Source: Chloroflexota bacterium (GTDB lineage Bacteria > Chloroflexota > UBA6077 > JACCZL01). Taken from it: a stretch of DNA of 64,000 bases. Below the pieces are notes generated by a model. The model had not been told where the DNA came from and did no database searches. It worked only from the letters and a program-made list of their open reading frames with translations. Below, in pieces: positions 9,819 to 18,955 of the stretch (the stretch's first letter is position 1; each line of letters starts with the position of its first letter). The stretch covers positions 8,663-72,662 of the forward strand of contig JAUJPG010000026.1 in the NCBI GenBank assembly GCA_030447245.1, written 5' to 3'. A program made the translations under genes and the position numbers.

Positions 9819-10108
9819 GTGTCTTTATCAGCGACGCCGGTGTGTCCCGCCGGCATGTAGTACACGTCCCCCGCGTCCTCTGGGCCGTCACGCGTCAGAA
9901 CGGCGGGCGAGAGCAGAGTACCCACCGCAGTATCACAGTGGCCGCGGCTCACCGACGTCCCGCGGACCTTGGTCCGCGGTGGACCGCTGACTCGCAGACC
10001 GCCAAACTCCTGACTGGGTTCTTGAAACACCATGGCTGGTACAGCTCAGTTGGACGCCACACGCCAGTAGGCCTCAGCCGGATCAAGCGTCAGTCGATCC
10101 TTCCCCAT
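9819..10108. other. Intergenic region with one perfect palindrome
   Basis: No gene is supported here. A 20-base perfect inverted repeat (CCGCGGACCTTGGTCCGCGG) lies at 9960-9979. It has no T-run after it on either strand, so it is not a classical terminator, and it sits downstream of the minus-strand exporter and beside the IS982 end. Confidence 0.5.
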
Positions 10109-10111
10109 CGA

Positions 10112-12109
10112 TCAGGACACGGCATCCCTCTTGGTCCAGCGCAGCACGGCCTGATCCCTCAGTTGTGCGCGGAACTGGGTGTGGTAGAGGCGGGCGTAGA
10201 GGCCGTCACGGGCGAGCAGCTCGGCATGGGTGCCACGCTCGACGAGGCGACCGCGGTCGAGGACCAGGATCACGTCGGCGGCCAGGATGGTGCTCAGACG
10301 GTGGGCGATCACCAGGCTGGTGCGACCCCGCATGGCGCCGTCGAGCGCGGCCTGGATGAGCGCCTCGGATTCCGAGTCCAGGGCGGAGGTGGCCTCGTCC
10401 AGAATCAGGATCCGGGGGTCCTTGAGCAGGACCCGGGCGATTGCGACGCGCTGCTTTTCGCCGCCGGACAGGCGGTAGCCGCGCTCGCCGACGACCGTGT
10501 CGTAGCCGTCCGGCAGCTCGGCGATGAAGGCGTGGATGTTCGCGGCCCGGCACGCGGCGACGATCTGCTCGTCGGTGGCGTGCGGGCGAGCGTAGAGCAG
10601 ATTGGCACGCACCGTGTCGTGGAAGAGGTGGGTCTCCTGCGTGACCATGCCGATCTGCTCGGAGAGCGAGTGCAGCGTGACGTCACGCAGGTCGTGGCCA
10701 TCGATGCAGATGCGGCCCTTGGTCGGGTCGTACAGGCGCGGCAGGAGGTAGGTGAGGGTGGTCTTGCCAGCGCCGCTCGGGCCGACCAGCGCGACGAGCT
10801 GGCCAGGCTGGATCGTCACGTCGACGTCACGCAGCGCCCAGCGAACCGCGCCGTCCGATCCGTCGCTCCCCAGAACGGCGCTCCCGTTGCTCGCCCGGGC
10901 GTTGGTGGCGGCCTCGCGGCGGCGGGCCGCGGCGGTGATGGCGTCGACGTCACCCCAGCGCTCGACCTCGGACAGGGTCGGAGCGGACGCACCGTTCGGG
11001 TCGGCCTGGCCGTAGCTGAACCAGACGTGGTCGAAGCGAATCTCACCACGCACCTCGCCGAGCGCGCGGGCACCGGGCCGATCCTCGATCTCGGCGGGAA
11101 GGTCGAGCACTTCGAAGACGCGCTCGAAGGAGACCAGCGACGTCGCCAGCTCGACACGGGCGTTCGCCAGTTCCGAAAATGGGCCGTAGAGCTGGGTCAG
11201 GTAGGCCACGAAGGCGACCACCGTGCCGATCGTCATCCCCTCGGTGAGCACGAGGTAGCCGCCGGCCCAGAAGACCACCGCCGTGCCGATGGCGCTGACA
11301 AGGCTGAGCAGCAGGAAGAACCAGCGGCCGATCAGCGCCCGGCGGATGCCGATGTCGCGCACGGCGACCGCACGCTCGGCGAAGCGGCCGCTCTCGTGGC
11401 GATCGCGACCGAACAGCTTGACCAGCAGCGCGCCGTCGACGTTGAGCGTCTCGTTCATCATGCCGCTCATCTGCGCATTGACGGTCATCCCCTCGCGGGC
11501 GACCCGCCGCAGGACCTTCCCGACGCGGCGGGCCGGCAGGACGAAGAGGGGCAGGATCAGGAGGCCGGCGATCGTCAGCCGCCACTCCAGGGTCAGCATG
11601 ATCGCCAGCGTCCCGACGAGCGCGATGGAGTTCGAGACGACGCTCACCAGCGTGCTGGTGATGGCCTGCTGGGCGCCGACGACGTCGTTGTTGACGCGCG
11701 CCATCAGCTCGCCGGCCTTGCTGTTGGTGAAAAAGCGCAGCGACTGGCGTTGGAGGTGCTCGAAGAGCGCCAACCGCAGGTCGGCGATGATCCCTTCGCC
11801 GATTTGGGCGCTCAGGTAGCGTTGGCCGACGCCGACGAGCCCGTTGATCAGCGGGACGGCGATCATTCCGAGGGCGAGCCAGTTCAGCTGCCAGAAGTCG
11901 CGGTTCGGCAGCGCCTCGTCGATCAGCGCCCGGGTGAGCAGGGGCGGGAGCAGGGTCAGCCCGGTGATCGTCAGGATCGTCGCGAACATCAGCGCGATCC
12001 GCCAGCCGTACGGCCGCGCGTAGCGGGCCACCCGGAGCAGGACCGCCCGACTGATTGCCGGACGGTCCTGGTTCTCGTCGTAGCGGATGTACGACCACCA
12101 CGCGTCCAT
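10112..12109 (-). CDS. ABC exporter half-transporter (TMD-NBD)
   Basis: This 665-residue protein is one intact exporter half. Six transmembrane helices lie in about residues 30-330, with the exporter coupling region HLQRQSLRFFTNSKAGELMARV. The NBD follows, with Walker A GPSGAGKTT, Q-loop VTQETHLF, signature LSGGEKQR, Walker [10 protein letters not shown] and switch His in IAHRLS. An unusual insert of about 50 residues rich in Ala/Arg/Ser/Gly separates the first NBD strand (FDHVWFSYG) from the next (WALRDVDV). I chose ATG 12109 over one nine codons upstream because it begins just before conserved sequence. It probably works as a homodimer; substrate unknown. It has no C39 peptidase domain, so it is not a lantibiotic processing exporter. 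Confidence 0.9.
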   Translation of the reverse strand: MDAWWSYIRYDENQDRPAISRAVLLRVARYARPYGWRIALMFATILTITGLTLLPPLLTRALIDEALPNRDFWQLNWLALGMIAVPLINGLVGVGQRYLSAQIGEGIIADLRLALFEHLQRQSLRFFTNSKAGELMARVNNDVVGAQQAITSTLVSVVSNSIALVGTLAIMLTLEWRLTIAGLLILPLFVLPARRVGKVLRRVAREGMTVNAQMSGMMNETLNVDGALLVKLFGRDRHESGRFAERAVAVRDIGIRRALIGRWFFLLLSLVSAIGTAVVFWAGGYLVLTEGMTIGTVVAFVAYLTQLYGPFSELANARVELATSLVSFERVFEVLDLPAEIEDRPGARALGEVRGEIRFDHVWFSYGQADPNGASAPTLSEVERWGDVDAITAAARRREAATNARASNGSAVLGSDGSDGAVRWALRDVDVTIQPGQLVALVGPSGAGKTTLTYLLPRLYDPTKGRICIDGHDLRDVTLHSLSEQIGMVTQETHLFHDTVRANLLYARPHATDEQIVAACRAANIHAFIAELPDGYDTVVGERGYRLSGGEKQRVAIARVLLKDPRILILDEATSALDSESEALIQAALDGAMRGRTSLVIAHRLSTILAADVILVLDRGRLVERGTHAELLARDGLYARLYHTQFRAQLRDQAVLRWTKRDAVS

Positions 12110-12178
12110 GGCCCGGATTATAGGAGCAGCGGGCATGAGCGCCGGGGGAATAGGCGCCGACGCCCGCGGGTGTGGCCT

Positions 12179-13294
12179 CTAACGGAGCAGAAACGGGCGC
12201 GCCGAGTCCGCGGTGTACGGGTAGCGGCGCAGCGTCTCCTCGTCGACGTCGATGCCCAACCCGGGACCGGTCGGCGGCTCGACCCAGCCGTCGCGCACGA
12301 CGATGGCAGGCCCGAACGTCGGCGCCTCGAGCTCGCCCTCGGCGACTTCCACCGGCATCGCGCCGCCGATCGCCGCGGCGACGTGGACCGTAGCGCCCAG
12401 CGCCGGCCCGAAGAACCAGGAGTGCAGCGCGACGGGGAGGTTGGCCGCGGTGGCGAGGGCGATGATCTTCCGCGTCTCGCCGATCCCGCCGGCCTTGGGA
12501 ATGTCCGGCTGGAGCACGTCCACGGCGCCCGCCGCGATCAAGCCGCGGAAGCCAAAGAGGTTGCTCTCGTTCTCGCCAGCGGCGATCGGGATCGGGCTCT
12601 CGCGTCGGACACGCGCGAGCCCATCGTGGTCCTCGGGCGGCCAGACCGGCTCCTCCAACCAGCGTAAGTTGTACGGCTCGAGCGCGCGGGCGATCTCGAT
12701 GGCTTCGCCCGGCGTCCAGGGGCAGTTGGCGTCGAGCATGAGCCCGATCTCCGGGCCGACCGCCTCGCGCGCGGCGCGGACCGACTCCAGGTCGGTCTGG
12801 TGCAGCTTCAGCAGCGTAAAGCCTCGCGCGACTAGCCGCTCACAGGCGGCCGCCACGTCTGCAGGAGCGTCGTAGCGCATCATGCTGGCGTACGCGCGGA
12901 GCCGCGGGCGGACGAGCCCGCCTAACAATTCGTAAAGGGGCATCCCGCGCGTCTTGCCGAGCAGGTCCCAGAGCGCCATCTCCACGCCGCCGATGGCGTA
13001 CATGCCAAGCCCGCCGCGGGCGTAGTTCATCCCGCTGCGCTGCATCAGGTTGGCGAGGTACTCGACGCGCCCGGCGTCCTGGCCGACCAGGAGCGGCTTG
13101 AGCGAGTCCTCGACAACCGCGGCAACCGCGGGCGGGCTGCCGTACGCGAAGGTCTCTCCAATGCCCTCGAGTCCCTCGTCGGTCAGCACCCGGACGATGA
13201 CCTGCTTGCCGCTCCAGCCAACCCAGGTAGACGCTGGGCGCATCGGCCGCATCGGGACTGACAGCGCGACGGCGCGCACGTCGGTGATCTTCAT
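12179..13294 (-). CDS. Enolase-superfamily enzyme (mandelate racemase / muconate lactonizing type)
   Basis: The 371-residue protein has the N-terminal capping domain (MKITDVRAVALSVP) and a TIM-barrel domain. Candidate metal ligands are Asp in LMLDANCPW, Glu in WLEEPVWPP and Glu in AAGENES. A Lys in FTLLKLHQT fills the second-strand acid/base position, and His in ALHSWFFGP fits the His of mandelate racemase-type members. Such enzymes abstract a proton alpha to a carboxylate, often in sugar-acid or amino-acid catabolism; the substrate cannot be read from sequence. ATG 13294 follows a GGAGGGTG ribosome site; a longer frame lacks one. Confidence 0.9.
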   Translation of the reverse strand: MKITDVRAVALSVPMRPMRPASTWVGWSGKQVIVRVLTDEGLEGIGETFAYGSPPAVAAVVEDSLKPLLVGQDAGRVEYLANLMQRSGMNYARGGLGMYAIGGVEMALWDLLGKTRGMPLYELLGGLVRPRLRAYASMMRYDAPADVAAACERLVARGFTLLKLHQTDLESVRAAREAVGPEIGLMLDANCPWTPGEAIEIARALEPYNLRWLEEPVWPPEDHDGLARVRRESPIPIAAGENESNLFGFRGLIAAGAVDVLQPDIPKAGGIGETRKIIALATAANLPVALHSWFFGPALGATVHVAAAIGGAMPVEVAEGELEAPTFGPAIVVRDGWVEPPTGPGLGIDVDEETLRRYPYTADSARPFLLR

Positions 13295-13380
13295 GGCGAC
13301 ACCCTCCGCTGCCATCTTACGGAATCGGCGCGCGACCGGCGACCCACGGGTGAGCACGCGACTTGGCGTTCGCGTGAGGC

Positions 13381-13734
13381 TCAGAGCTCGAAGACGTAGC
13401 GCAGACCGCTGGCCACCGCTTGCTCGATGCGCGGCCCGATGCGCCCAATGCGACGCCGGACCAGCCGCCGGTGCAGCGTCGCCAGCTTGTTGAGACGAAC
13501 TGACGAGGTCGCTTTCAGTCCCGTCGAGGCGAACTCCGGATGGGCCGGTTCGAGCCGGTGCTCCGCGCGTGTGTCACCGCTCGCGTCGTGGCTCGTGATG
13601 AAGGCAGCGATGAAATCATCCCCGCTCGGGCGGCCGACGATCAAGGCCGGTCGCAGCTTTTGTCCCGACAGGTCGGTGAATGGGAAAGAGACCAGGACCA
13701 GGTCGCCGCGGGCCAGCGGGCCGGAGGCGGTCAC
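13381..13734 (-). CDS. PemK/MazF-family toxin
   Basis: A protein of 117 residues with the MazF-like start GDLVLVSFPFTDLSGQKLRPALIVGR, here split as GDLVLVSFPFTD and KLRPALIV. It also has a second conserved strand, FIAAFITSH, and SSVRLNKLATL near the C terminus. Family members are sequence-specific endoribonucleases held inactive by an antitoxin. The GTG start overlaps the stop of the upstream gene as GTGA, the usual coupled layout of antitoxin then toxin. No sign of damage. Confidence 0.88.
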   Translation of the reverse strand: MTASGPLARGDLVLVSFPFTDLSGQKLRPALIVGRPSGDDFIAAFITSHDASGDTRAEHRLEPAHPEFASTGLKATSSVRLNKLATLHRRLVRRRIGRIGPRIEQAVASGLRYVFEL

Positions 13735-13991
13735 ACCGGCTCACCGTCCTGGAGCGAATAGATGTCGGGCTCGTCCGCGAGCCAGTCGAAGGCCCCACCA
13801 CGCTGGGCTAGCTCGGCCAAGTCTATCGCGGTCGGCGTATCGCTCGCCGGTGCTGTGACCGGCTCGCCGCCGGCGAGCAGGTACTCCACGTAATCCTTGA
13901 TCAGCCAGGACACCGGCGTCCGCCGCCGGTACGCATAGCGCCTCAACGCCTCGAGGCGGTCTTCGTTCAGCTTGACATTCAACTGGGACAC
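13731..13991 (-). CDS. Antitoxin, ribbon-helix-helix-like N terminus
   Basis: The 86-residue product begins VSQLNVKLNEDRLEALRRYA, which fits a ribbon-helix-helix DNA-binding N terminus, and ends with an acidic tail (FDWLADEPDIYSLQDGEPV) of the kind that wraps a MazF-type toxin. The GTG start at 13991 is preceded by AGGTGG. Its stop is fused to the toxin start. By analogy it would neutralise the toxin and repress its own operon; no operator palindrome stood out upstream. Confidence 0.8.
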   Translation of the reverse strand: MSQLNVKLNEDRLEALRRYAYRRRTPVSWLIKDYVEYLLAGGEPVTAPASDTPTAIDLAELAQRGGAFDWLADEPDIYSLQDGEPV

Positions 13992-14142
13992 CGAGCCACC
14001 TAATTCTACTCGTTGATACCTCAGTATAGTCTTGGAGGCGCGCAACGAGGCCGCGATCAGCCTGGTCGACCTCAGCCACGGATCACCGGTATCGTTCGCG
14101 ATCGACGTCCAGGTGACGCCGGGCGGAGGGCAGTGACCGTCG

Positions 14143-15585
14143 TCAGCAGAGTGGCGGGCGACGGTCGGACCAGGGTTGAGCAGCCTCGAACGCGGCGGCC
14201 GCGCGCAGGACGCGGCCTTCGGCAAAGCGCGGACCCACGATCTGTAGGCCGACTGGCAGCCCCGCCTCGGTCCAGCCGCACGGGACCGAGATCGCCGGCT
14301 CGCCGGTCAGGTTGAACGGGTAGGTGAACGGGCTCCATCCCAGGCTCGGTCCGTACGGTCGCTCGGTCCGATCCAGTCCGAAGGGGGGGCCGGCCATCGT
14401 CGGCGTGACCAGCAAGTCGTGGGTCCCCCAGAACTCAGCCATCCTGGCAGCGACGTCGTAGCGGACCTGCCGTGCCCGGGCCGTGTCAAAGAGCGTTCGT
14501 TCGGCCATCATCCGGACGGCCTGGACGAACCCGGGGTCCATCTGATCCGCCATCTCCACCAGACGATCGGCTGCGCGCGTGGCAGCCCCGGCCCAGAGGA
14601 ACTGGTCAGCCGCCCAGATCGGGTCAGCAAAGCCCGGACTCGCTTCGTCAAAGGGGCAGCCCAGCTCGGCGAATCGCTGCGCGGCTGCCCTGGCGATCCC
14701 CGCCACCTCGGGGTCGACGACGGCGTAGCCCAGGTCCGGGCTCCAGCCGATCCGAAGCTCGCGCACCGCCCGTCCGGCGCTTGCCGAAGCGCCTGGGCCG
14801 CGCTTGGCGGCGTCATCGTCGTCGCAGGCGGCCAGGTAGGATTCGGTCGGCGGGGGCAGGCAGAACGGGTCACGCGGGTCCGGCCCGGCGATCACGTCCA
14901 GCATCAACGCGGCATCGCGAACCGTCCGCGCCATCGGCCCGTAGTGGGTGACTAGCTCGCTCGCCGAGACGGGGTACATTGCGACCCGCCCATAGGTGGG
15001 CTTCAGCCCGACCAGGCCGCAGAAGCTGGCCGGCATCCGGATGGAGCCCGCACCGTCAGAGCCGAGGGCGATCGGGACCAGCCCGGCCGCCAGGGCCGCC
15101 GCGCTGCCGGAGCTCGAGCCGCCGGTCGTCCGCTCCGGGTTCCAGGGGTTCACCGTCATCCCATGCAGCGGGCTCCAGCTATGCCCCTGCCAGCCGAACT
15201 CGGGCATCGTGGTCATGCCGATGATGATCGCGCCGGCCGCTCGCAGCCGCGCGATCACGGGCGCGTCCTCAGTAGCGACGACGTCCTCGAGCAGCTTCGA
15301 GCCGAAGGAGACGCGGACCCCAGTGACGTTCATCTGATCTTTGATGGCGACCGGCACGCCGTGGAGCGGCCCGAGCGGATCGCCGCGCTGGACGGCCTGT
15401 TCGGCATCGCGGGCGGCGGCCTGAGCCTCATCCGCCAGCACGACGCAGAAGGCGTTGACCGCTGGGTTCAGGCGCTCGATGCGCCCGAAGAGCCCCTCAA
15501 CGATGTCCGTCGGCGAGATCCGGCCCGCGCGGACGCCCGCCGCCAGATCCAACGCCGACGCAAAGCCTAGCTCGTTCACGTCCAT
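14143..15585 (-). CDS. Amidase (amidase signature family)
   Basis: The 480-residue protein carries the Ser-cisSer-Lys triad context of the family: Lys in GVPVAIKDQMNV, the signature TTGGSSSGSAAALAAGLVP, and the nucleophile region GSDGAGSIRMPASFCGLVG. It would hydrolyse a carboxamide, substrate unknown. It differs from the window's GatA in lacking a GatC partner and in a low-complexity insert near residue 255. ATG 15585 is used rather than the frame start 17 codons upstream because homologous sequence (MDVNELGFASALDL) begins there. It is not obviously in an operon. Confidence 0.9.
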   Translation of the reverse strand: MDVNELGFASALDLAAGVRAGRISPTDIVEGLFGRIERLNPAVNAFCVVLADEAQAAARDAEQAVQRGDPLGPLHGVPVAIKDQMNVTGVRVSFGSKLLEDVVATEDAPVIARLRAAGAIIIGMTTMPEFGWQGHSWSPLHGMTVNPWNPERTTGGSSSGSAAALAAGLVPIALGSDGAGSIRMPASFCGLVGLKPTYGRVAMYPVSASELVTHYGPMARTVRDAALMLDVIAGPDPRDPFCLPPPTESYLAACDDDDAAKRGPGASASAGRAVRELRIGWSPDLGYAVVDPEVAGIARAAAQRFAELGCPFDEASPGFADPIWAADQFLWAGAATRAADRLVEMADQMDPGFVQAVRMMAERTLFDTARARQVRYDVAARMAEFWGTHDLLVTPTMAGPPFGLDRTERPYGPSLGWSPFTYPFNLTGEPAISVPCGWTEAGLPVGLQIVGPRFAEGRVLRAAAAFEAAQPWSDRRPPLC

Positions 15586-15686
15586 GCTGTCACCCCACCC
15601 GGCCCTTCCGTGCGGGGAGGGTAGCAGAAGGCCCACTCCGGGCGCGCTCGCGGGCCGGCACGAGGGTAACTGGTGCGACGAAGGTC

Positions 15687-16811
15687 CTAGCCTGTGCCGA
15701 CTCGTCCGCCGGCGGCCATGCCGCTAGCACCAGCATGGATCCGAGTGGGTTGGTGGACCAGTGCCGGTCCGCCGGTCGCGTCGCCTGGGCCGACCAGGAT
15801 GCTGATCGCGGCCGGCAGCAGCTCAAAGCGAGCCGGGGTCGAGCCCAACGGGCGGGAGTCGGCATGCGCCATCATCGGGTGATTAGGCAAGACCTCGACG
15901 ACACGCGCACGGCGCGTGAGGATCTTCGGGTCGTAGGAGCGACGACCGCCAGTGATCGAGATCAAATGCCGAATCAGCTCGAACTTGCTGAACCTGGTGA
16001 ATACACGGACGTCGAAACGTCGATCGTCCAGCTTGGCATCGGGTGCCAGCGTCAGCGCCGCGCCGAGATAGGGACCATTGGCGATGGTCACCATCATGGC
16101 CGAGACGCGCAGCCGCTCGTCGTCCAAACGCAGCCGAATCCGGCGTGGCCGGTACCGCCAGACGAACGTGATCAAGGGCCGCAGCGAGCGCCAGTTGCCG
16201 CGGTCGATCTGGTTGATGTACGCAAACAAGCCGGCGTCGATCCCAACCCCGCCACCCTCCAGGAAATAGGTCGACTTCGCAGCGGCGGTGGCCTTGCCAG
16301 CATCGATCCGCGCAACCTGGCCGGCCTTGACGACCTCCATCGCGGCCTCGAGCTCGCGCGGGATGCCCAGCATCCGTGCGACGTTCATAACGCTGCCGAG
16401 CGGCAGGATTCCGAGCACCGCCCGGGTGTTGATCAGCGACTCGGCCACTTCGGCCACGGTCCCGTCGCCGCCAGCCACCAGGATTCGCTCATAGCCGTCC
16501 CGGACGGCGTTCCGCGCCAGCTCGGTGGCGTGTTCGGCCCGCTCGGTGCACAACACGTCTGCCTCGATCCCGTGCCGAACCAGGAGATCGCGCACGTCGT
16601 CCACGGTCACCGGGTTGGTCGTGACACCCGCCTTCTGGCCGGCAGCGGGGTTAATGATCAGACACGTTCGCGATTCGATGGTGTGGCTCCTCGTTCCCGT
16701 CGCGGAAAGACTTAGTGGGCGACGGGAACGAGGGCAGGATACGTGCCAGTCAGCCGCCTTGACGTGGAGCTTTCGCGGCGTGGGCGGGGTGGTACCATCC
16801 CGCGGGGACAT
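15687..16811 (-). CDS. Diacylglycerol kinase-family lipid kinase
   Basis: Core motifs of the DAGK catalytic fold are present: CLIINPAAGQ, VAGGDGTVAEVAESL, and LPLGSVMNVARMLGIP. The last usually reads LPxGTxN; here Ser replaces Thr. Members phosphorylate diacylglycerol, sphingoid bases or related lipids with ATP at the membrane. The only in-frame standard start, ATG 16811, adds about 50 residues before the conserved core that look like non-coding sequence. The true start may be a rare codon nearer 16680 or a base may be missing. The gene is divergent from murA. Confidence 0.8.
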   Translation of the reverse strand: MSPRDGTTPPTPRKLHVKAADWHVSCPRSRRPLSLSATGTRSHTIESRTCLIINPAAGQKAGVTTNPVTVDDVRDLLVRHGIEADVLCTERAEHATELARNAVRDGYERILVAGGDGTVAEVAESLINTRAVLGILPLGSVMNVARMLGIPRELEAAMEVVKAGQVARIDAGKATAAAKSTYFLEGGGVGIDAGLFAYINQIDRGNWRSLRPLITFVWRYRPRRIRLRLDDERLRVSAMMVTIANGPYLGAALTLAPDAKLDDRRFDVRVFTRFSKFELIRHLISITGGRRSYDPKILTRRARVVEVLPNHPMMAHADSRPLGSTPARFELLPAAISILVGPGDATGGPALVHQPTRIHAGASGMAAGGRVGTG

Positions 16812-16868
16812 TCTCGTGGCGCTCCGTGGGCACGCTCACATGCCCGCCGGCCACGCGAGCAGGATGGC

Positions 16869-18167
16869 ATGCCGACCTATCGTATCGAAGGCGGATCACC
16901 CCTCCGGGGTACGATCCGCGCGAGCGGCGCAAAGAACGCCGCCACCAAGGAGATCGTCGCGGCGCTCCTGACCGACGACACCGTCATCCTCCACAACGTC
17001 CCCAGGATTGGCGACGTGGCGATCACCGTCGACATCTGCCGCGGCCTGGGCGCCGAGATCGATTGGATCGCCGAAGACACGCTGCGCATTCACGCCGCCG
17101 ACCTCCGCGACGTCGACGTGCCGGTCGCGTTTTCGGGCGTCAACCGCATTCCGGTCCTGCTGTTCGGACCGCTCCTCCACCGCCACGGAAGGGCGGCCGT
17201 GCCCCTTGTGGGCGGCGACGACATCGGCGCCCGGCCAGTTGACTTCCACGTCGCCGCCCTCCGCCGTCTGGGAGCGACCGTCGAGCAGGAGGGCCAAACC
17301 TGGCAGGCGCGCGCCAGGCGGCTGAAGGGCACGCTGATCGACCTGCCGTACCCGAGCGTTGGGGCGACCGAGAGCGTGCTGCTATCGTCGGTGCTGGCCG
17401 AGGGGACGACGGTCATCCGCAACGCCGCGGTCGAACCGGAGATCATGGACCAGATTCTTCTGCTCCAGAAGATGGGTGCCCTGATCGCGGTCGAGGTCGA
17501 CCGCACGATCATCGTCGAGGGGGTGGCGCGACTGCGTGGCGCCGAGCACCGCGTCCTGGCCGATCGGATTGAGGTTGCCTCGTTCGCCGCCGCGGCCGTC
17601 GCGACGGACGGCGACGTCTTCATCGAGGGCGCCGAGCAGACGACGATCATGGCTTTCTCGAACGCCCTGCGGCGGGTCGGCGGCGACTTCGACGTCCGAC
17701 CGGAAGGGATCCGGTTTTATCGCGGCGGCGAGTTGACCGCGATTGCCCTGGAGACCGACGTCCACCCGGGCTTTGCGACCGACTGGCAGCAGCCGTTCGT
17801 CGTCCTGCTGACCCAGGCCCGTGGGCTCTCCGTGATCCACGAGACGGTCTACGAGCGCCGCTTCGGCTACACCAGGGAGTTGCGGGCGATGGGCGCAACC
17901 ATCCAGATCTACAACACCTGCGTCGGCGCCAAGGCGTGCCGCTACCGTTACGGCGACCACCCCCACAGCTGCCTGGTCCAGGGCCCGACGCCGCTGCGCG
18001 GGACGAGGATGACCATCCCGGACCTGCGAGCCGGCTTCTCCTACCTGATCGCCGCGCTTGTCGCCCACGGCGAGTCGAAGATCGACGGCGCCCAATACGT
18101 CGAGCGCGGCTACGCGGTGATCCCGGAGAAGATCGACCGCCTCGGCGGCCGTTGCACGGTGGAGTGA
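16869..18167 (+). CDS. murA: UDP-N-acetylglucosamine 1-carboxyvinyltransferase (MurA) with Asp at the Cys115 position
   Basis: The 432-residue protein has the EPSP-synthase fold. MurA landmarks are SGAKNAATKEI (Lys22-Asn23), ARPVDFH, SVGATESVL and GFATDWQQPF. It would transfer enolpyruvate from PEP to UDP-GlcNAc, the first committed step of peptidoglycan synthesis. The loop that reads PGGCAIG in E. coli reads VGGDDIG here, so the Cys alkylated by fosfomycin is Asp (residue 117). In mycobacterial and chlamydial MurA this swap is known to give intrinsic fosfomycin resistance. The ATG 16869 begins at the conserved N terminus; a longer frame from 16743 is less likely. It is divergent from the lipid kinase. 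Confidence 0.92.
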   Translation: MPTYRIEGGSPLRGTIRASGAKNAATKEIVAALLTDDTVILHNVPRIGDVAITVDICRGLGAEIDWIAEDTLRIHAADLRDVDVPVAFSGVNRIPVLLFGPLLHRHGRAAVPLVGGDDIGARPVDFHVAALRRLGATVEQEGQTWQARARRLKGTLIDLPYPSVGATESVLLSSVLAEGTTVIRNAAVEPEIMDQILLLQKMGALIAVEVDRTIIVEGVARLRGAEHRVLADRIEVASFAAAAVATDGDVFIEGAEQTTIMAFSNALRRVGGDFDVRPEGIRFYRGGELTAIALETDVHPGFATDWQQPFVVLLTQARGLSVIHETVYERRFGYTRELRAMGATIQIYNTCVGAKACRYRYGDHPHSCLVQGPTPLRGTRMTIPDLRAGFSYLIAALVAHGESKIDGAQYVERGYAVIPEKIDRLGGRCTVE

Positions 18168-18343
18168 GCCGCGCGCTATCACACGGCCGCTCGACCCAGG
18201 GGTGAGCTACCCGCTCCAGTAACCTGGACGTTTGGAAAGTCGGCGCTCGAACTGGGCCGTGCGTTAGAATGGCCGGACGGCGCTCGATCCTGTCGGCACG
18301 GACCGCCTGACACCGCGGCGGCCGATCATCACGGAGGGCCCAG

Positions 18344-18727
18344 GTGCCGCGCGTGCTGATCCTCGAAGACGAGCCCGAGATTCAGGATCTGATCGGCGAC
18401 CTGCTCGCGCTGGAGGGATACGAGGTTCACGCCCTCGATCGCGTCCCCTACGGTCTGGACGCTATCCGCGCGCTGGCCCCGGATCTGATGGTGCTGGATC
18501 TTCGGCTCCCGGGCCTCGGCGGCATCGAGCTGCTGCGTCTACTGTCGGCAGACCGTATGCTCAGTTCGATGCCGGTGGTGATCTGCAGTGGCGCTGGCGA
18601 CCTGCGCGCGGCGCATGCCGAGGAGTTTGCCGCGCTTGGCTGCGAGGTCGTCGCCAAGCCGTTCGAGCTGGATGAGATCATCGACGCCGTCCGCCGCGCG
18701 GGACGCCGAGGCCAACCCGCGAGCTAA
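18344..18727 (+). CDS. Single-domain response regulator (CheY-like receiver)
   Basis: The 127-residue receiver has an acidic pair in LILEDEPEIQ, the phospho-acceptor Asp in LMVLDLRLPG (about residue 52), Ser in VVICSGAGD at the usual Thr/Ser position, and Lys in VVAKPFELDE. There is no output domain, so it would act by protein interaction or as a phosphorelay step. Start is GTG at 18344 behind CGGAGGGCC. No histidine kinase is nearby. A TAGAAT box at 18265-18270 may be its promoter, giving a leader of about 70 bases. Confidence 0.88.
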   Translation: MPRVLILEDEPEIQDLIGDLLALEGYEVHALDRVPYGLDAIRALAPDLMVLDLRLPGLGGIELLRLLSADRMLSSMPVVICSGAGDLRAAHAEEFAALGCEVVAKPFELDEIIDAVRRAGRRGQPAS

Positions 18728-18788
18728 GCACCCCACGGCGGCCGAGCGACTGTGACGCTGTCCGACACCGAAACCGGCTCCGACCCGT

Positions 18789-18955
18789 TATACTTCCGGA
18801 GGCGGGATTCCAGCACCCGCCGTGGCCGAGTTCCCGAATGCGACGACGTTGTCCGCCGTTCGGGGAGCGGGGGACCCATCCAGGGCGAATGGCGCATGAG
18901 CGCCTAGGGCAACCTCTTCCGTCCGAGCCCAACGCTCACCTCGTAGGCCTGCGAA
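18789..18955 (+). promoter_or_regulatory. Probable c-di-AMP riboswitch (ydaO-yuaA class) with -10 box, ahead of an MFS transporter
   Basis: A TATACT box at 18789-18794 is followed by a structured leader. Conserved ydaO stretches are visible: GCGGGGGACCC paired in order with AGGGCGAATGG (about 18867-18892), then GGGCAACCTCTTCCGTCCGA and GCTCACCTCGTAGGC (about 18907-18948). The last segment is the hallmark 3' end of actinobacterial and Firmicutes ydaO leaders. A GC-rich hairpin at 18968-18990, with a T-rich stretch shortly after, could be the expression platform. In known cases c-di-AMP binding turns expression off. Identification is by eye from remembered consensus; no covariance search was run. 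Confidence 0.75.

Noticed and set aside
9960-9979. The 20-base palindrome as a terminator of the minus-strand exporter
   Set aside because: No T-run on either side and about 130 bases from the stop codon.
10112-12109. This exporter as the missing LanT of the lanthipeptide cluster
   Set aside because: It has no N-terminal C39 peptidase domain and lies 13 kb away behind unrelated genes.
9674-12667. A 997-residue plus-strand frame
   Set aside because: It is antisense to the intact exporter and the enolase-family gene and shows no family features.
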